This document shows positions 20,656-32,722 of a DNA stretch of 64,000 bases, piece after piece. Below the pieces are notes generated by a model, which was not told where the DNA came from, did not search any database, and saw only the letters and a list, made by a program, of their open reading frames with translations. The translations under genes were made by a program, and so were the position numbers. Source of the stretch: Zhengitettix transpicula (lineage: Eukaryota; Arthropoda; Insecta; Orthoptera; Tetrigidae); the NCBI GenBank assembly GCA_037074705.1, contig CM073590.1, positions 95,100,947 to 95,164,946 on the forward strand, read 5' to 3'. The number at the start of each line of letters is the position of its first letter. The first letter of the stretch is position 1.

Positions 20656-22649
20656 TGTAGCACATAATGAAATGTAGGAAGAATGATTTGTTTCTCAATT
20701 TTAAGAACCTCTGAAATGCCTTTATGTTTAATTGATTGAATTTCTGCTTCGATTTCGAAGACTTTAAACTGCCTTCCTTTGCGTGGTGTCACTCTTACTA
20801 ATGCTATCTGTGGTTAGCTGTCCTCAGCTTTCCACGGCACAGGACCACGCTCTAGAATGACGAATGCGCATGCGCAGTACCTCATTGCAACACCCGATAA
20901 GGTCTACAAGCAGACGCCCCGGAGTGTTCATTTCATTTGAGCACAGATCCATGCCGTGTTATAAAGTACAGTAAGGGGACGGCATAAAAAGCGAAATTAA
21001 GTGAAATATGAACCATTAAGTAATTAAAAATATTATTTTAAATTAGTTTACATTTTCAAAACATAAATAGTATTCGAACATTTTGCGTATTATTTTATTA
21101 CAAATCACAATCAGAGTTTATTTTAAAACTTAAGTGGATGGATTTTTAATTCTTCCGTCATAATGAGCAAATCTATCTCATTGTCCTACAATTCTACCAT
21201 CAAAAATTACCTTAATTTAAAATATATATGCAGGAAAATTCTTTATAGTTAAAAATGCGTGGCAGCTTGGTGCTAAAATCTGCTTTTAAAAATCGACACT
21301 ACAGGAATCTATGTGAACGAAATGAGAAAAGTATCGTATTACGCGTCGGGTCATTTGCCACAGAGTACTGGTAACAGTAACGCTGTTGTATTATTATTAT
21401 TTTATATTGTTACTGTTGTAACAATTGTTTGGGAGGACACAGCACATAACTTAAAATACCCACCGTTGGTTATAATCATAAAATATTGAGACTCTAATGT
21501 TGAAAACAAACATCAGTTGGATGCCAGATAGATAAATAGTTCCAGACTGCTTGAAATATAGTTGTTTTAAAATGTAGTTAGTTATTTATATGATCTTTTT
21601 TTTGATATTTTAAAGTAATTTGAGAAAATGCTTATGAAATGTTCATAGATAATATTTGTCTACATAATATCATTATCGTCACAATTACATTTTTCTAAAA
21701 TAAATGCATTAATCACAGACTGTTTCAATGTTTGTTTTAATTTTTGACACTGAATTCTTGGCAAATAAGTTTTGAGTGTTTATGCATACACAAAAATCTA
21801 TTACACTTTCCACGACAATATTGTGTCTTAGATTGTTTTTTAGTTTCCTTGAAAAATGGCACACAGTATTTTCTAAGTCTAGTACGTCATGATCCGTATC
21901 CGAGTCATCAGACAGAGTTCATAAAAATCTTCAGCTTCCGATTCATCTGAAGATTCAAATTGTACATATTTTTACTCATTTTCCACAATTGTCCACAAAC
22001 AGAAAAAAAACGGAAATTTGTAATAAAAAACCACAAATATATTATCCACTTATGACAATAAAAATTAAAGTATCAAAAGAGAAATATTTTATACTAAAAC
22101 CGAATAATCGTCAATGACTTTAACGAAAATGAACTGTATTATCACTCCGTATTATTGTATTGCGGCAAGGACGAGAAAATTGTTGGCGGTAGTGGTCACA
22201 GTACGCCCTCTGGACCGAAGATATGTTACTTTGTTATTCAAACGACATTTTCCGGGAAACTACGGTCGCTTCTGGAGTGCGGTCTTGGTAGTAGCGTAAA
22301 AAAACTGAATAATCGTAAACAAAGAGCTATCAGTCTTATAGAATAAAACACATGGGGATTGGTTAAGTGATAGTAATATGGCCAAGCCAAGCCAATTGAA
22401 AAAATATTCACATTCTCCTGAGCATTTCACAATTGAACAGTTCTGAATATCTATTTCATAAGTTATAAATGTAAGACCTAGACAAATTATAATTTTAAAC
22501 TATATTGTTATTTGAAATGAAGTTTCGAATGACTTACCCGATGAATATGATTGTACCAAACGTTGAAAGTTCCGGTCTTTTGAACTGTATGAATATGAAA
22601 TTTGTGACTGTAGAAGGTTTAATTGTCTTTTATAAAATATATCACAGCC
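20656..22649. other. Unassigned AT-rich sequence, about 2 kb
   Basis: No gene or repeat recognised. Confidence 0.3.
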
Positions 22650-22680
22650 AGTGGGGCAGCGTGGTGGGGCCGACAAAATT
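22650..22680 (+). repeat. hAT-like terminal motif, copy a
   Basis: CAGTGGGGCAGCGTGGTGGG resembles the 23242 and 55617-55637 motifs. Such CAGTGGCG-type starts are common at ends of hAT-family elements; no transposase or partner end was found. Confidence 0.35.
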
Positions 22681-22683
22681 TAC

Positions 22684-22703
22684 AATAAATAATAATAATA
22701 ATA
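22684..22703. repeat. (AAT)n microsatellite
   Basis: Short AAT trinucleotide run next to the hAT-like motif. Confidence 0.8.
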
Positions 22704-23240
22704 TATTGAATTCTGAACTAAAAATTTCAGTCATTTCTTTTCATATGATTGACGCAACTACAATTCGGTCGGATTAAAATGAACACGGAAGTTTTTACTA
22801 CTTAATCTGTGACGGAATTGGGGATTCCCGTTTCTTTACATGAGTTTAGTGAACTCACTCGCTCGCTCTAGCGACTGGCAGCACCAGTTGCCTTGCGGAA
22901 ATTCCCCGTGTTTTGTTTTGTGCTCGGATTGTGACAGCGAATATTCTAGAGCTCAACATTGTTTAATAACACCTACAGTATCAGTCGTCGAATTCATATA
23001 GACTCAATTAACATGCTAAATTTATGTGTGTTTTTTTGTGAATTGTGCTTTTTAAATTATTGAACTTTGTCAAAAAATTGTATGCAAACTATAAACATTT
23101 TCGACTCTTGGTATACATACAACCATGTGAGTTTTACAATTTATATTTTTGTTTACCTGCTACTTACTTTATACGGTCAATTTTATAAGAAAAATAGCCA
23201 AAATCTTTGTACATATAGATTAGGATATTGCATATAGTTT
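22704..23240. other. Unassigned sequence
   Basis: A less AT-rich patch at 22810-22970 carries no recognised motif. Confidence 0.3.
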
Positions 23241-23241
23241 C

Positions 23242-23275
23242 AGTGGCGTAGCGTGGCGGGGGGCGGTGGCTGTGA
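23242..23275 (+). repeat. hAT-like terminal motif, copy b
   Basis: CAGTGGCGTAGCGTGGCGGG, followed by G-rich sequence. It shares 18 of 20 bases or more with the minus-strand motif at 55617-55637. Probably one end of a decayed non-autonomous DNA transposon; the other end is not located. Confidence 0.4.
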
Positions 23276-24259
23276 ACCAACATTCGAATGAAAAATTATT
23301 CTTAATTTAATTACCGTATATTTTGTGACTAGTTGAGTTACTTCATTGCTTTCTGCATATGCACATGAAAAATAAACTTTATATAGAGAAGATTTGTTAT
23401 TCGTTAAGTCTTCACATGAATTAATAGAATATTTCATTACATAGAATAAAATAATAATAATAGAATCATAAATCTCTACATATCATTTATATAATTTCAA
23501 ACATACATTACATGAATTGAAAATTATTTTGTGTAATATGTTTTGAGAGGTTATAAATTATTTTTTTAATTCTTATTAATTTTAGAGACTTTGTTTCCAA
23601 TAGTTTATGTAATTGAGAATAAATTTTTATGTTACCTCTTGTTGAACTCGTTTTTGAATGACGTACATTGTGTTTTGGTCAATATCTACGCTCTCCACCC
23701 GAAGTTATCGTGTTGTGACGTCATTAGCAAGTGCGACGTCGTGCGCGGCTGCAGACGTGGGTTGATTAAACTCGATCGCCGGTCAGGCCTTCACGTCACT
23801 CTGTTTATTCTCCGTCTGGACTCGTTTTGCGCCGACTCACCAGTTAACTGCAAATCATTCTACTATCTATGTCCAGAAACAATTGTCTATCTGAGTGTGC
23901 GTTGCCCTCACACTTTCAAACCCTTCATTACACTATGCAAACATTCTCACCATTCCAACCTTACCACTTTCTTTCCTCTGCATAATTCACCATAAACCAT
24001 TACACTACTCTCCTCCAGAACGTAACCTGCTGCTGTTGATCCAATGTCTTCTTTTCAAGTTCCCAATTGTCCTAGATAAATTTGTGATGTATTTTAAGTC
24101 CTGGACGTTGATCCCAAAACATTGAACTGGTTGAATGTTCTCTTTTGTTTTGACTTACGACACGTTCTGTGTGACGAAGTCCTTTCTTACCTCATTCGGG
24201 TTTTCTCGACTCCATCGATAGTCCTAAAACTTGAAAAATATAATTACCAATATCATTAA
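23276..24259. other. Unassigned; moderately GC-rich patch with open frame
   Basis: At 23690-24010 the sequence is less AT-rich and holds GTGACGTCATTA, a perfect CRE-type palindrome core TGACGTCA, near 23717. A 134-codon frame opens at TTG 23591 (no ATG) and crosses this patch; it is Cys-rich but matches no family I know. Chance is a sufficient explanation for the frame. Confidence 0.25.
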
Positions 24260-24264
24260 GCTAC

Positions 24265-24573
24265 AGGGCTCTAATGAACCATGAGCTGGACAATCTGATT
24301 AATCAAGCAAATAACTTAAGGTACGTGAAGAGTAGAAGAATTGCATGGTTTGCACATGTGATGAGGATGGGTGAGAACAGAACACCTAAGAAAATTATGT
24401 TGTGGAAATCGGAGGGACGAAGTATAAGAGGAAGGCCTCGGTTACGATGGATAGACGGAGTTGAGGAGGATATGAGGACGATGGGAGTACGAGGATGGTG
24501 ACGACTGGCGTATGATAGGGGAGAATGGAATAATATTGTTGAGAAGGCCAAAACCCATCCAGGGTTGAATTGA
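24265..24573 (+). pseudogene. LINE reverse transcriptase C-terminal fragment
   Basis: Reads NHELDNLINQ, RYVKSRRIAWFAHVMRM, then ENRTPKKIM, GRSIRGRPRLRWIDGVEEDM and MGVRGW. This is the conserved tail of a widespread insect non-LTR reverse-transcriptase family ('RRLRWAGHV.RM...R.PKKV..G...GRPR.RW.D.V..D'). A premature TGA stands where TGG is expected right after RGW (24499-24501); the frame then runs on as RLAYDRGEWNNIVEKAKTHP to the natural stop TGA at 24571. Only the last ~100 codons are present, a typical 5'-truncated insertion. Confidence 0.85.
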
Positions 24574-25166
24574 ATTGAATCATTAAGGTGGTAAATTGAA
24601 TAAATTGGCCGTGTTAAAATCATACGTTACAGTTGACATCTGGATTCTTGTCGATCTTGTGACATGCGCTATTTAATGTCACGTAAAACCCATTGTATGG
24701 AGTAACTACTTTTTCTTACTTCGAAGCGTACTATTAGTCTGGGGAATGTTTACACACTGTGGCTTATTACGAGGGCGAGTTTAAATCTGAAACCTTAATG
24801 AGAATGTTATAACCAGTAGACTGATGAGTCTATTTAATGAGAATTGGAGAGGTCCGAGTGTTTATACTGTATGGACCACAGAATTTCCCCACTATAGGGA
24901 ATTAAAACTGCTTTATGGAACAAATAGTATATTTAGTATCCCTGGACACACAGTTGCTGAAGCACAGAGACGACGAGTAGTGATTATATAATGGACTAAT
25001 AACGGTGTTAGATGAATTTACGTTCTCCTGTACTCGTAAAAGATATTTAATTTTATATCGAAAGACACAGAGAGCCTCTAAATGTCTTATCAAGTAATCG
25101 AAGTCTACAAACAACTTCCGGTCGGACCTACGATGAAACGTGGTCTGACACGATACTAAAACAAAA
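24574..25166. other. Unassigned AT-rich sequence
   Basis: No feature recognised. Confidence 0.3.
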
Positions 25167-25918
25167 TTTATAAATAAGCAACAGCCAATTTGAAGTCAAA
25201 AATATATATTTATTTATGGAATATATTAAACTACATTTCGTCGCTAACTTTGCGACGAAGGTTGAAGGTTAATTCTACAAACCAAACCAAACCAAACAAT
25301 TACAAAGATAAAAAAATAATTTTTTTAAGAAAAATTTGGCAGAAACAAACAATATTCAGGTCATTCTCCCTTGACCATTGTGGCCGAAATGAGAAATTTA
25401 AAACGAGAACGACCAGTGAAAACTAAGTTACATTGTTGAGTGTGGTTTACAATGGAAATAATTGAGAATTTAAAATTAAATATTACAAAAGCAAAGCGTC
25501 ATATGTCAAACCAAGCGCTCATTAAAAACTATTATAAAAGAACAATAAAAAACTATAACTAGTAATATTAAAAATTATACTGTTTTATCCAAACAAATTT
25601 ACTTTGAGAATCATAAAATATATTGGTGCAATTTATCAATATGGGATGTAGAAACAAACTACTTCTCGAGATAAATGAGTTAAATGCTATACATCATATC
25701 ATATATAAAAATTCTATCAATATAAAAAGTGATACTAACAATTTGAACAAAATTTATGCTACTTATATTTATCATTGTAATTGTTTTTTGTTTGTTTTTT
25801 GGTTTTGTAGTGTTAAACTTCATCCTGAAGAGGTCGCAAAGTTAGCGACGGAGCGTAGTTTAAATCTCCATAAATCAATATATTTTTTCTGACTTCAAAT
25901 TGGCTGTTTATTTATAAC
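25167..25918. repeat. Foldback F4 with ribozyme-like motif in each arm
   Basis: The left arm 25167-25273 matches the reverse complement of the right arm 25813-25918, sharing 'cagccaatttgaagtca', 'tttatgga', 'ttaaactac' and GTCGCTAACTTTGCGAC. The spacer is about 540 bp with no recognisable gene. Each arm contains the same helix: GTCGC, loop AAAGTTA, GCGAC. In the right arm (plus strand) CTGAAGA precedes the helix with one spacer base and GGAGC follows; in the left arm (minus strand) the first core block is lost but GAAAT follows. Both motifs point outward. Confidence 0.8.
25280..25302. repeat. (AACCA)n short tandem repeat
   Basis: AACC units repeated with A spacers inside the spacer of F4. 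Confidence 0.8.
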
Positions 25919-26699
25919 TTGTCCCGATAGTGGGAATACATACATCAAAACAAAATAAAATAAAAAGGATGTTTATTATTATATTCCTCAGGAACATTAC
26001 TCACTAACACCTAACAATATAATTGATCTAATTTATGATCACGAAGTGGTAATAAAAATTAAAATTGTTACTTGTCTGATCAAAAAATTAGTTTAAGGAT
26101 TGTATGCTACAACTTTTTGCAATAACACCATGTTATTCGATATATTATTTTCTTCCACACTAATCATTCATTAAACTCATTCCGTTCGCGTATATTCAAA
26201 CCCTTGAAAATTTGAGCATATCAGGATATACATAATAGCCATCTACTTGTAAAATTGGGAATATATAGGCACACAAAAATGACAAATTTAGCCGTAGTTT
26301 TCATTGAAAAATATAACTTAGTCATTCAAATTACTTAAAGGAATTATAGGACAATTTGCAATTTAATATATTAAGCAACTAATTTCAAATTCTGAGAAAA
26401 AGTCGTGTAGAAACATTTTATACTGTAAGTTCTGGTCTCCTCATCTTCAAAGCGTCACCTTGTACGAATATTATATCGTAAATTATTAGAGCAACCATCG
26501 ACAAGGACCTATTAATTACCTCTTGCCTATTATTCCCAGCATAATTGGTACGAAAATGTAGGTAATTAAATAAAGCAGAAACCTGATTAATGAAATTCGA
26601 CATAAATTGAGTAGTGTTAATTTCTTAATTATATTATTTTTCTTTGCTTTGAAATCCTTGTCCTCCGAGAAGACTGTCATTACAAATTCCGGAATTTGG
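25919..26699. other. Unassigned AT-rich sequence
   Basis: No feature recognised. Confidence 0.3.
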
Positions 26700-26838
26700 A
26701 ATGGCTCGTGGCTAGATTACAGATACTGTTCAGAACTATGACTTCCTTGGTCACGATAGGTACAAACATCCGGGATTCGAACCTGGATCCTCTGTGATAC
26801 GAGGCAATGTCGCTGATCACCACACCACAGCAGGTCGA
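26700..26838 (-). mobile_element. tRNA-derived SINE, copy 1
   Basis: On the minus strand the head begins CCTGCTGTGGTGTGGTGATC (box A region TGGTGTGGTGA), passes 'gcctcgtatcacagagg' and reaches GGTTCGAATCCCGGATG (box B). A body of unrelated sequence follows. SINEs are short RNAs copied by a LINE partner; the tRNA-like head gives Pol III transcription. The same head recurs at 33452-33620, 35975-36173 and 44821-44982. This copy lacks a clear A tail. Confidence 0.8.
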
Positions 26839-27623
26839 ACTAAATGAATCACTTTGTTTCGTCACGTTCATATGAACGGATGTGTATTCAATCACATGGT
26901 GTAAATGGTATGCCATAGCCTAAATATTTATTTGGTTTGGATAAAAGTATGTCTCAGAGAATGATAGACATTAGCCAGTTGAAATACGTTAATCAATATG
27001 AATCTCCCTATTGATATTTCCGACCTGGTAAGGTGTGCATCACAGAGGTCCTGAGGATGCTTGAGCTCGTCATTATCAGAAGACTTGGTCAAGACTGAAA
27101 GATAATTCAACACACAGACCACGAGTCACTCCTAAATCCAGAATGTCACGTATGATTACAGTCTAGCAGTCGTCAGAGTTAGCCAATACACCAAATTGGT
27201 TGTAGTGACAAGAAGAATGAACTACTGTTATCTTAATAAATGTGAGAAAGAAAAAAAAAGATTCGTAAAGTCGCTAATGGAATGCTCTAAAAGTGTATCA
27301 CAATTCTGGATTGTTACTATATTAAGTGTTTATAAAAGTCTGAAAGAATGAAAGTATTTACTATTGATTTTATTTTTGCTGAGTATTATACTTACTATGA
27401 AGAATAATGCGGGCTACAAGACGTTATATTCTCGGATTTGGAAATAAGTTGTGAAAAAAAAATTACTTCGTTGCCAAATATAAGACCGGCTATGCAATTC
27501 CATATCATCCCTTCCAGGAAATGATCATGTTCATAGACCTACTTTTCTTATAATGAGATTTAGCTAATAGTTATATTTACCTGACATTAATTGAAGGATT
27601 AAACAAATAAACCGCCCAACATG
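26839..27623. other. Unassigned AT-rich sequence
   Basis: No feature recognised. Confidence 0.3.
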
Positions 27624-28374
27624 TCAGAAATATATATAATAAAAAAGGATGTATATTTGTATGTATGACTGTATTTAAAAATTTAAACGGGTGGACAGAT
27701 TGCAACAAAAATTGGTACACATATCCTTCAAAACACGAGAAATGGAACTGTAGGGGTGAAAAACTCCTAACATAAAGGTAGAAAGAATTATAATTGAAAA
27801 ATGTGATCGTTATGTGTTAAATTTATGCGGGCCAAGAGACCATGACGTCACAGCACACGCAAGCGAGAGACGTTACTACGCAACGAAAAAAGGAAATACT
27901 TCCTTTTTCCGTAATGAAATAAAGCAGAAATGGAATAAAAAGTAAAATTATATCCATCAATACTGCATCGAATGATGATAGAAAGCCGTACAAAATACTT
28001 TAGGATCCTTGCAGAAAATGTAAGTTAATTTCCGTGCGATAAGTGACTGCAAATATGGCGAAAATTTGATAACATTGTGAATGTCGCTAACAATTTCATC
28101 AATTTAATCTTTCATAATATGTGAAGACTGAGACACAATTATATCCTGCAATACTCAAGTAGTATATTTAAGAAGAAATTCGAAGGTATGTTTGTTGGCA
28201 TAAATGCAATAAAATTATTTGTATTTTATAGCACCAGGGATGGAGTGTTGATGAAATTACCATTCTCTCTGCATAGGTAATTAAATTCGAAGTTAAGTAA
28301 AGATGAATATAGAATTAAATAAAGTATCGGGTTTGTATAAATAATTGCACGGAAAACGCCGGGCACTCATCTAG
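27624..28374 (+). mobile_element. Helitron-like non-autonomous element
   Basis: The start is TC followed by a TATATA stretch and 'aaaaaaggatgtatatttg', then 'gggtggacagattgcaac' and 'ttggtacacatatcctt', a layout seen at the 5' end of insect non-autonomous Helitrons. The end is 'acgccgggcactcat' with CTAG at 28371-28374 followed by T, matching the Helitron rule of a GC-rich hairpin followed by CTRR and insertion before T. GTGACGTCAC-like 'catgacgtcacag' lies inside. No Rep/helicase frame is present. The 5' boundary is the less certain one. Confidence 0.55.
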
Positions 28375-28532
28375 TAATTTAATAAAGTTGAAATAAAAAC
28401 TAACAGGGGGTTTTCGGCTGCATTGTGCATAGCAAGCATACACTCTTTCTCAATAAAATTTTATCATGTATTGAAATTAAAGGAAATAATTATCTTCATA
28501 CTTGTTGAATTCATTTAATTTTAATGCTTGTG

Positions 28533-28580
28533 CACTCGAGGAAGTTCCATGAAGAGAAACGAAACTCTGTGATATTTTTT
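28533..28580 (+). ncRNA. Hammerhead-like PLE terminus motif, copy C
   Basis: CTCGAGGA (degenerate CTGANGA), one spacer A, helix II GTTCC/GAAAC (one mismatch) around ATGAAGA, then GAAAC and an AT-rich tail. Located about 160 bp after the Helitron-like end. Core block 1 is mutated. Confidence 0.4.
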
Positions 28581-30607
28581 ATTTTAATTTTATTAAATTG
28601 TTTGACGAGTTGGCCGGTTTATTCATTTAGAGCTTTAGTTTAATTCTCTGTTGATAAACAATCTATTTTATAAAATCAAAGAATTTAGCCTTTCAAAAAT
28701 AATTTAACTCTACAAAAATCCTTCGGATTTATTTGAAAGCTTTATTAAAGCTATAGGTATATCTCAAATAGTTTTAGATACCAGTTCATCCTTCGCCTCA
28801 CCCATGTTATTTCATTATATAAAACTTTCCAGATACTGTTGTTACTATCCATACTTCTTTTTCCCGTGACTTACAGAGGGAATGGTTTTGTTGTCTTTGT
28901 GTGGAATATCGGACAGCGTGGGCAGGGTGACGGGTTCCCCTTTGATCGTCGCCCCGACCACCTGTTTGCTCACAAGTTACGACTGCAACAGGCTTTTATC
29001 CGATTGCGCTGCGGTTAGAGTAGCCGGGTTCGATCCTTCTCCCCGCCGTAAAGCAAGCCACTTAAAGAGGTGCCTGGCACATGGCCACTTTGCAGTCCAT
29101 TTGCTCGCCTCAGCGCGACCGACAAGTGGCTTTCTATTACACACGTCGTGCTCACTCCAGAATATCAAGAACACTTTAGAATACTTTTCTTCATATTGAA
29201 CATTATTCTCATCACAAACTTCGTTCCACTAGCCAATCCGCCTCTAAACGCAACAAGTACCGCCGACCTCATATCGCAAACAGTAGTGTTTTTTGCTACG
29301 ATATTGCTTACTAGACCACCTACTCTCGTAGTCAATAATTATTCAGACTTCAAAAGAGCACTGTTCTAATTTTAGCTGGTCAATATTACAGTTGAAGCTC
29401 TATACCTCTTTCCCAACTATTTATTTTTGCCGTTGAAAACGTGAGATTAACAGAAATATTAAAATCGTAAAACTTAAAAAAAATTTAATATATCCACGAA
29501 TATCAAGAACATAACACTAGCAAAATATTCAATCAGTCTGAATACAACTGTACGATAACGTATTTTCATATTATTGCACTGTACATAATTTCCTAGCGAT
29601 GAGATTTGATTTACATTATACAAATATTTTATTCAGTAATTTAGGCGACAGACAATTATGAGAAACGGACGCACGGGGTTTCCTTGCGAAAATAAAATTT
29701 TATGACTTTCGTCGCTAGTCTGATCACGAGTCTACATTTTTGTTCTTATTCGTTAGTAACATTTAGATTTTCTTCTTGAAATGGTAACAAGCGACGAATC
29801 TGGAGGCAATCTTCAGCAACTCAGGTGAAGACGCACAGCGATACGAGGAAAGAGTTTTGGCGCTCAACATTAGTACATTCCTCTGCTTATTTATTTTATA
29901 ACTCCCCACAGTACATAAGAAACATATTATATATTAATTTGAAAAGTTACAAATGTATAATTGATTTCAAAATTTTCAGAAATGTCTCTTTATCTTTGGA
30001 ATTTCTCTTATTCTTTGTTCCAAGATAATAATCCATTTAAACGTTACAAATGTAATATTGCTTTCAAATATTTACAAAAATATTTCTTCAAATTCTTTCA
30101 GATTTTACTTCGTTTTATTAATTTCTTTGCCTTCTTTCCTCTCTTTGTTACTTGATCTAAAGTAATAACGGAGAACAATAGCTGCATTTTCTTTCGCTCG
30201 CTAGTGTCTGAAAGTGAAAGTAATTGCTAATCGATGTTGTAGTCAGATTATTATAATATTTGATACAAATATAACTTAAAGTCTGATTTGAAGTATTTAC
30301 TGAACTTAATAATCTTTGTTTCGTATGTTCATTTCGTTAACGACTGTTCGGACTCGTGTGCCCCAGCTCATATTCTTAAGCCTCCCTTTTCCCTGAAGAC
30401 GAATAGTTTTATACTGTTCGTATTGTTCGAACTACTGTTCGTTTCCTCAGCTTGTATCACCGCTTGCACTTTTGTTTAAACTCTCTACTTTACTTTTTTC
30501 TAGCTTAGACAATGGGATAATGTCTACCAGTTTCAGCACACCATTGTTAATTTTTTTATTTAGAATAACTTTCATTGGTTGTATAATCTAATTTTTCATT
30601 AATATGT
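28581..30607. other. Mostly unassigned; possible SINE-like patch at 28980-29130
   Basis: GCCGGGTTCGATCCTTC at about 29022-29038 is a good box B, but no box A is found upstream, so the SINE reading is weak. A 105-codon frame (28882-29199) overlaps this GC-richer patch without recognisable motifs. The rest is AT-rich with nothing recognised. Confidence 0.3.
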
Positions 30608-31539
30608 TGTAATACCAATTAAAGACGCCATTAATTGTTTTAATATAATTGGATTGTTAGCGGCACGAGTCTTGAAAGCAACAATCACGGCTCTTAGTCG
30701 GGGATAGTTGAAATACCGCGCGCTCGTACGGAAGGCCAGTCCGGCAAATGTTACGGAAGAGCGAGGATGCTGATCTAAAAGTATGAACAGCGAGGTCCAA
30801 GAAGTCCAACTGCGAGATCTATTAGTTTACATAAATCGCGAGTTAACAGTTTTTACGGAGAGACTCAAATAATAATCGCAAAATTGGAAGCAAAAGATTT
30901 TGCTTCACACAGACTCAACTAAATTTCGCATAGAGCCACCAAGGAGACCTATGTCCGAGGACTGACTGAGGGGTGGCTGATCCAGAGTTCCAGGTGGCAG
31001 AGAACGAGAACATCGACCGTGTGTGTTGAAAATTTAATGTGTAGAATCAGTGAATAATGGCCTTTTTAGTGTTGTCCTCAAGCTCCAAGAATCAGATCTG
31101 GTACCAAAAAGACATTCGTGAGTACAAAACAATTATTTAAAATCTATAAACAAGGGTTAAAGGTAGAAGTCAGCTTTCGTTCGTTTTTCTTTTCATTTAG
31201 TTTCTTTCATTTCGTTTATTTTCATCTTGTATCAAGTTAGCTTCAATGAGTTTGAATTGTTAATGTTAGTTTATTAAATTGGATTGTTCTTACTATCAAA
31301 TCCAGTAATGACCCTGAGATAAAGAGAATTTCGACGTATTTGATTATAAAATATAAAGTAGTATTTTTCCTAGAACGCCACGAATTGCAAAATTGAAATA
31401 AAATATTTGTTTGTTAACTTTATGAAATTCGGCGAATAAAGTAGGGATTACAATTTGTACTTTTAAAGAATAAATTTAAAAAATCTTAATAATTTTGTGC
31501 ATTAATTGTTTTAATTAAGACCACCCGTTAATTATTACA
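30608..31539 (+). mobile_element. LTR 4 with PBS-like sequence after it
   Basis: It begins TGTAATACCAATTAAAGAC and ends 'ttaattattaca' at 31539, 932 bp. The beginning is close to those of LTR 7 and LTR 10 (TGTAATGCCAATTAATTA). The superfamily block TATCAAATCCAG followed by 'accctgagat' is at about 31294. Polyadenylation-type AATAAA occurs downstream. TTTTGCTTCCACAACGT at 31543-31559 matches the PBS-like sequence of LTR 7. No coding region follows; a TA run and another LTR come next. Confidence 0.75.
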
Positions 31540-31577
31540 TAATTTTGCTTCCACAACGTATATATATATATATATAT
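31540..31577 (+). other. PBS-like remnant plus TA run
   Basis: TTTTGCTTCCACAACGT then (TA)n. The internal part of the element has been lost or replaced at the TA run. Confidence 0.55.
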
Positions 31578-31923
31578 TGTGGTGTATATTTAATTTAATA
31601 ATGATCACATTATTATATATATTGTAGATTACTAATGTGTAATGAAATGTTTTATTTAAATTGTTTCTTTAATTATTGGCGGCGTAACTTTGAGGCTGAG
31701 CATTGTAAATAACAGCATTGTTTGGCGCGAGTATGCATATATATATATATTGTGGTGTATATTTAATTTAATAATGATCACATTATTATATATATATTGT
31801 AGATTACTAATGTGTAATGAAATGTTTTATTTAAATTGTTTCTTTAATTATTGGTGGCGTAACTTTGAGGCTGAATATTGTAAATAACAGCATTGTTTGG
31901 CGCGATAATGCAAGGACTATAAT
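31578..31923 (+). repeat. Tandem duplication of an LTR start, period 173 bp
   Basis: TGTGGTGTATATTTAATTTA starts at 31578 and again at 31751. The two units are nearly identical through 'attgtttggcgcga' and 'atgca'. Each unit contains two TATATAT-TGT junctions, so it looks like one LTR start inserted beside another, then duplicated. The second unit runs on into the full LTR 5, whereas the first breaks off at a TA run. Confidence 0.85.
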
Positions 31924-32722
31924 GGGTGCTACGAATTGTTTTCGAAAAAGCGTATATAAGACGCTCAGAACTTTAACAGAAAGACAGTCAGATGGCAGTA
32001 TGTTGTGGGAGACAGTCTGTTTTGGAGGGCCTGACCATGGCAGTCCGGGTGAGAGTCTGTTGTGGTCGAATTCATCAAAATATAGGCTGAATATAATGAT
32101 AATACGTGCGAAAGTAAAGTAGAAAGGCACCGAAAGTGTTGTACAAAAAATCAGTGCTATGGCCTGTCAATAAAAATATTGTTCTATAAAAATTAAAATA
32201 ATCACGAGTGCACAAACAGGTACTAGACAGCTCTAAATACAGGGGTACGTAAAAACTTTCTTTTGTAAACCTTTACGTAAGTATCGTTTACCGTCAGATT
32301 TCTATAACTTTGTCAGATATTTCTATAGTTTTATCAGATTGCTATAGTTTTTGTTGTTGTTTGAGTCTTTGTATGAACTTTTGTTATTGTAAATTAAATT
32401 CATTTTTGGCTTTTGTAACTTGGTGAAAATTGCAAATCACTGTCTTTATTAGAGGACCTATAAGCGGCCCTGAAATTTAGATTCTCATGAAAGCTGAGGC
32501 TTACTTAAAAACATAAAATGTAAAGTCAACGTAAATCAAAATTTTCAATTAAATAATCTTTGTTATTTCTTTAAAAATTTTGGTTTAATTTCAAAGTAAA
32601 ATCCCGCAAAATTCATTTTTTTGTTCCTTTTAAAATCTTATTGAATAGTACATAATTTAACTCTAACGTGTTCGTTGATTAAAAGTTATGCATATTTCAC
32701 ATTTTATTTCACATATTATCAT
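31751..32722 (+). mobile_element. LTR 5
   Basis: It shares with LTR 6 the pieces 'taatgtgtaatgaaatg', 'ttattggcggcg', 'aactttgagg', 'aacagcattg', TATATAAGACGCTCAGAAC, 'agaaaggc' and 'tcgtttaccg', in order. TATATAAG at 31953-31960 with TCAG about 35 bp downstream looks like its core promoter. The superfamily block is reduced to 'cctataagcggccctgaaa' at about 32457. The right end fades into a TA run near 32722 without a clean ACA. Confidence 0.65.

Noticed and set aside
23591..23995. 134-codon plus-strand frame
   Set aside because: Opens at TTG, no ATG, no family motif, crosses a composition boundary; chance is adequate in 64 kb read in six frames.
28980..29130. tRNA-like sequence with GGGTTCGATCC
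   Set aside because: Good box B, but no box A and no cloverleaf can be folded; not called a tRNA and only weakly SINE-like.
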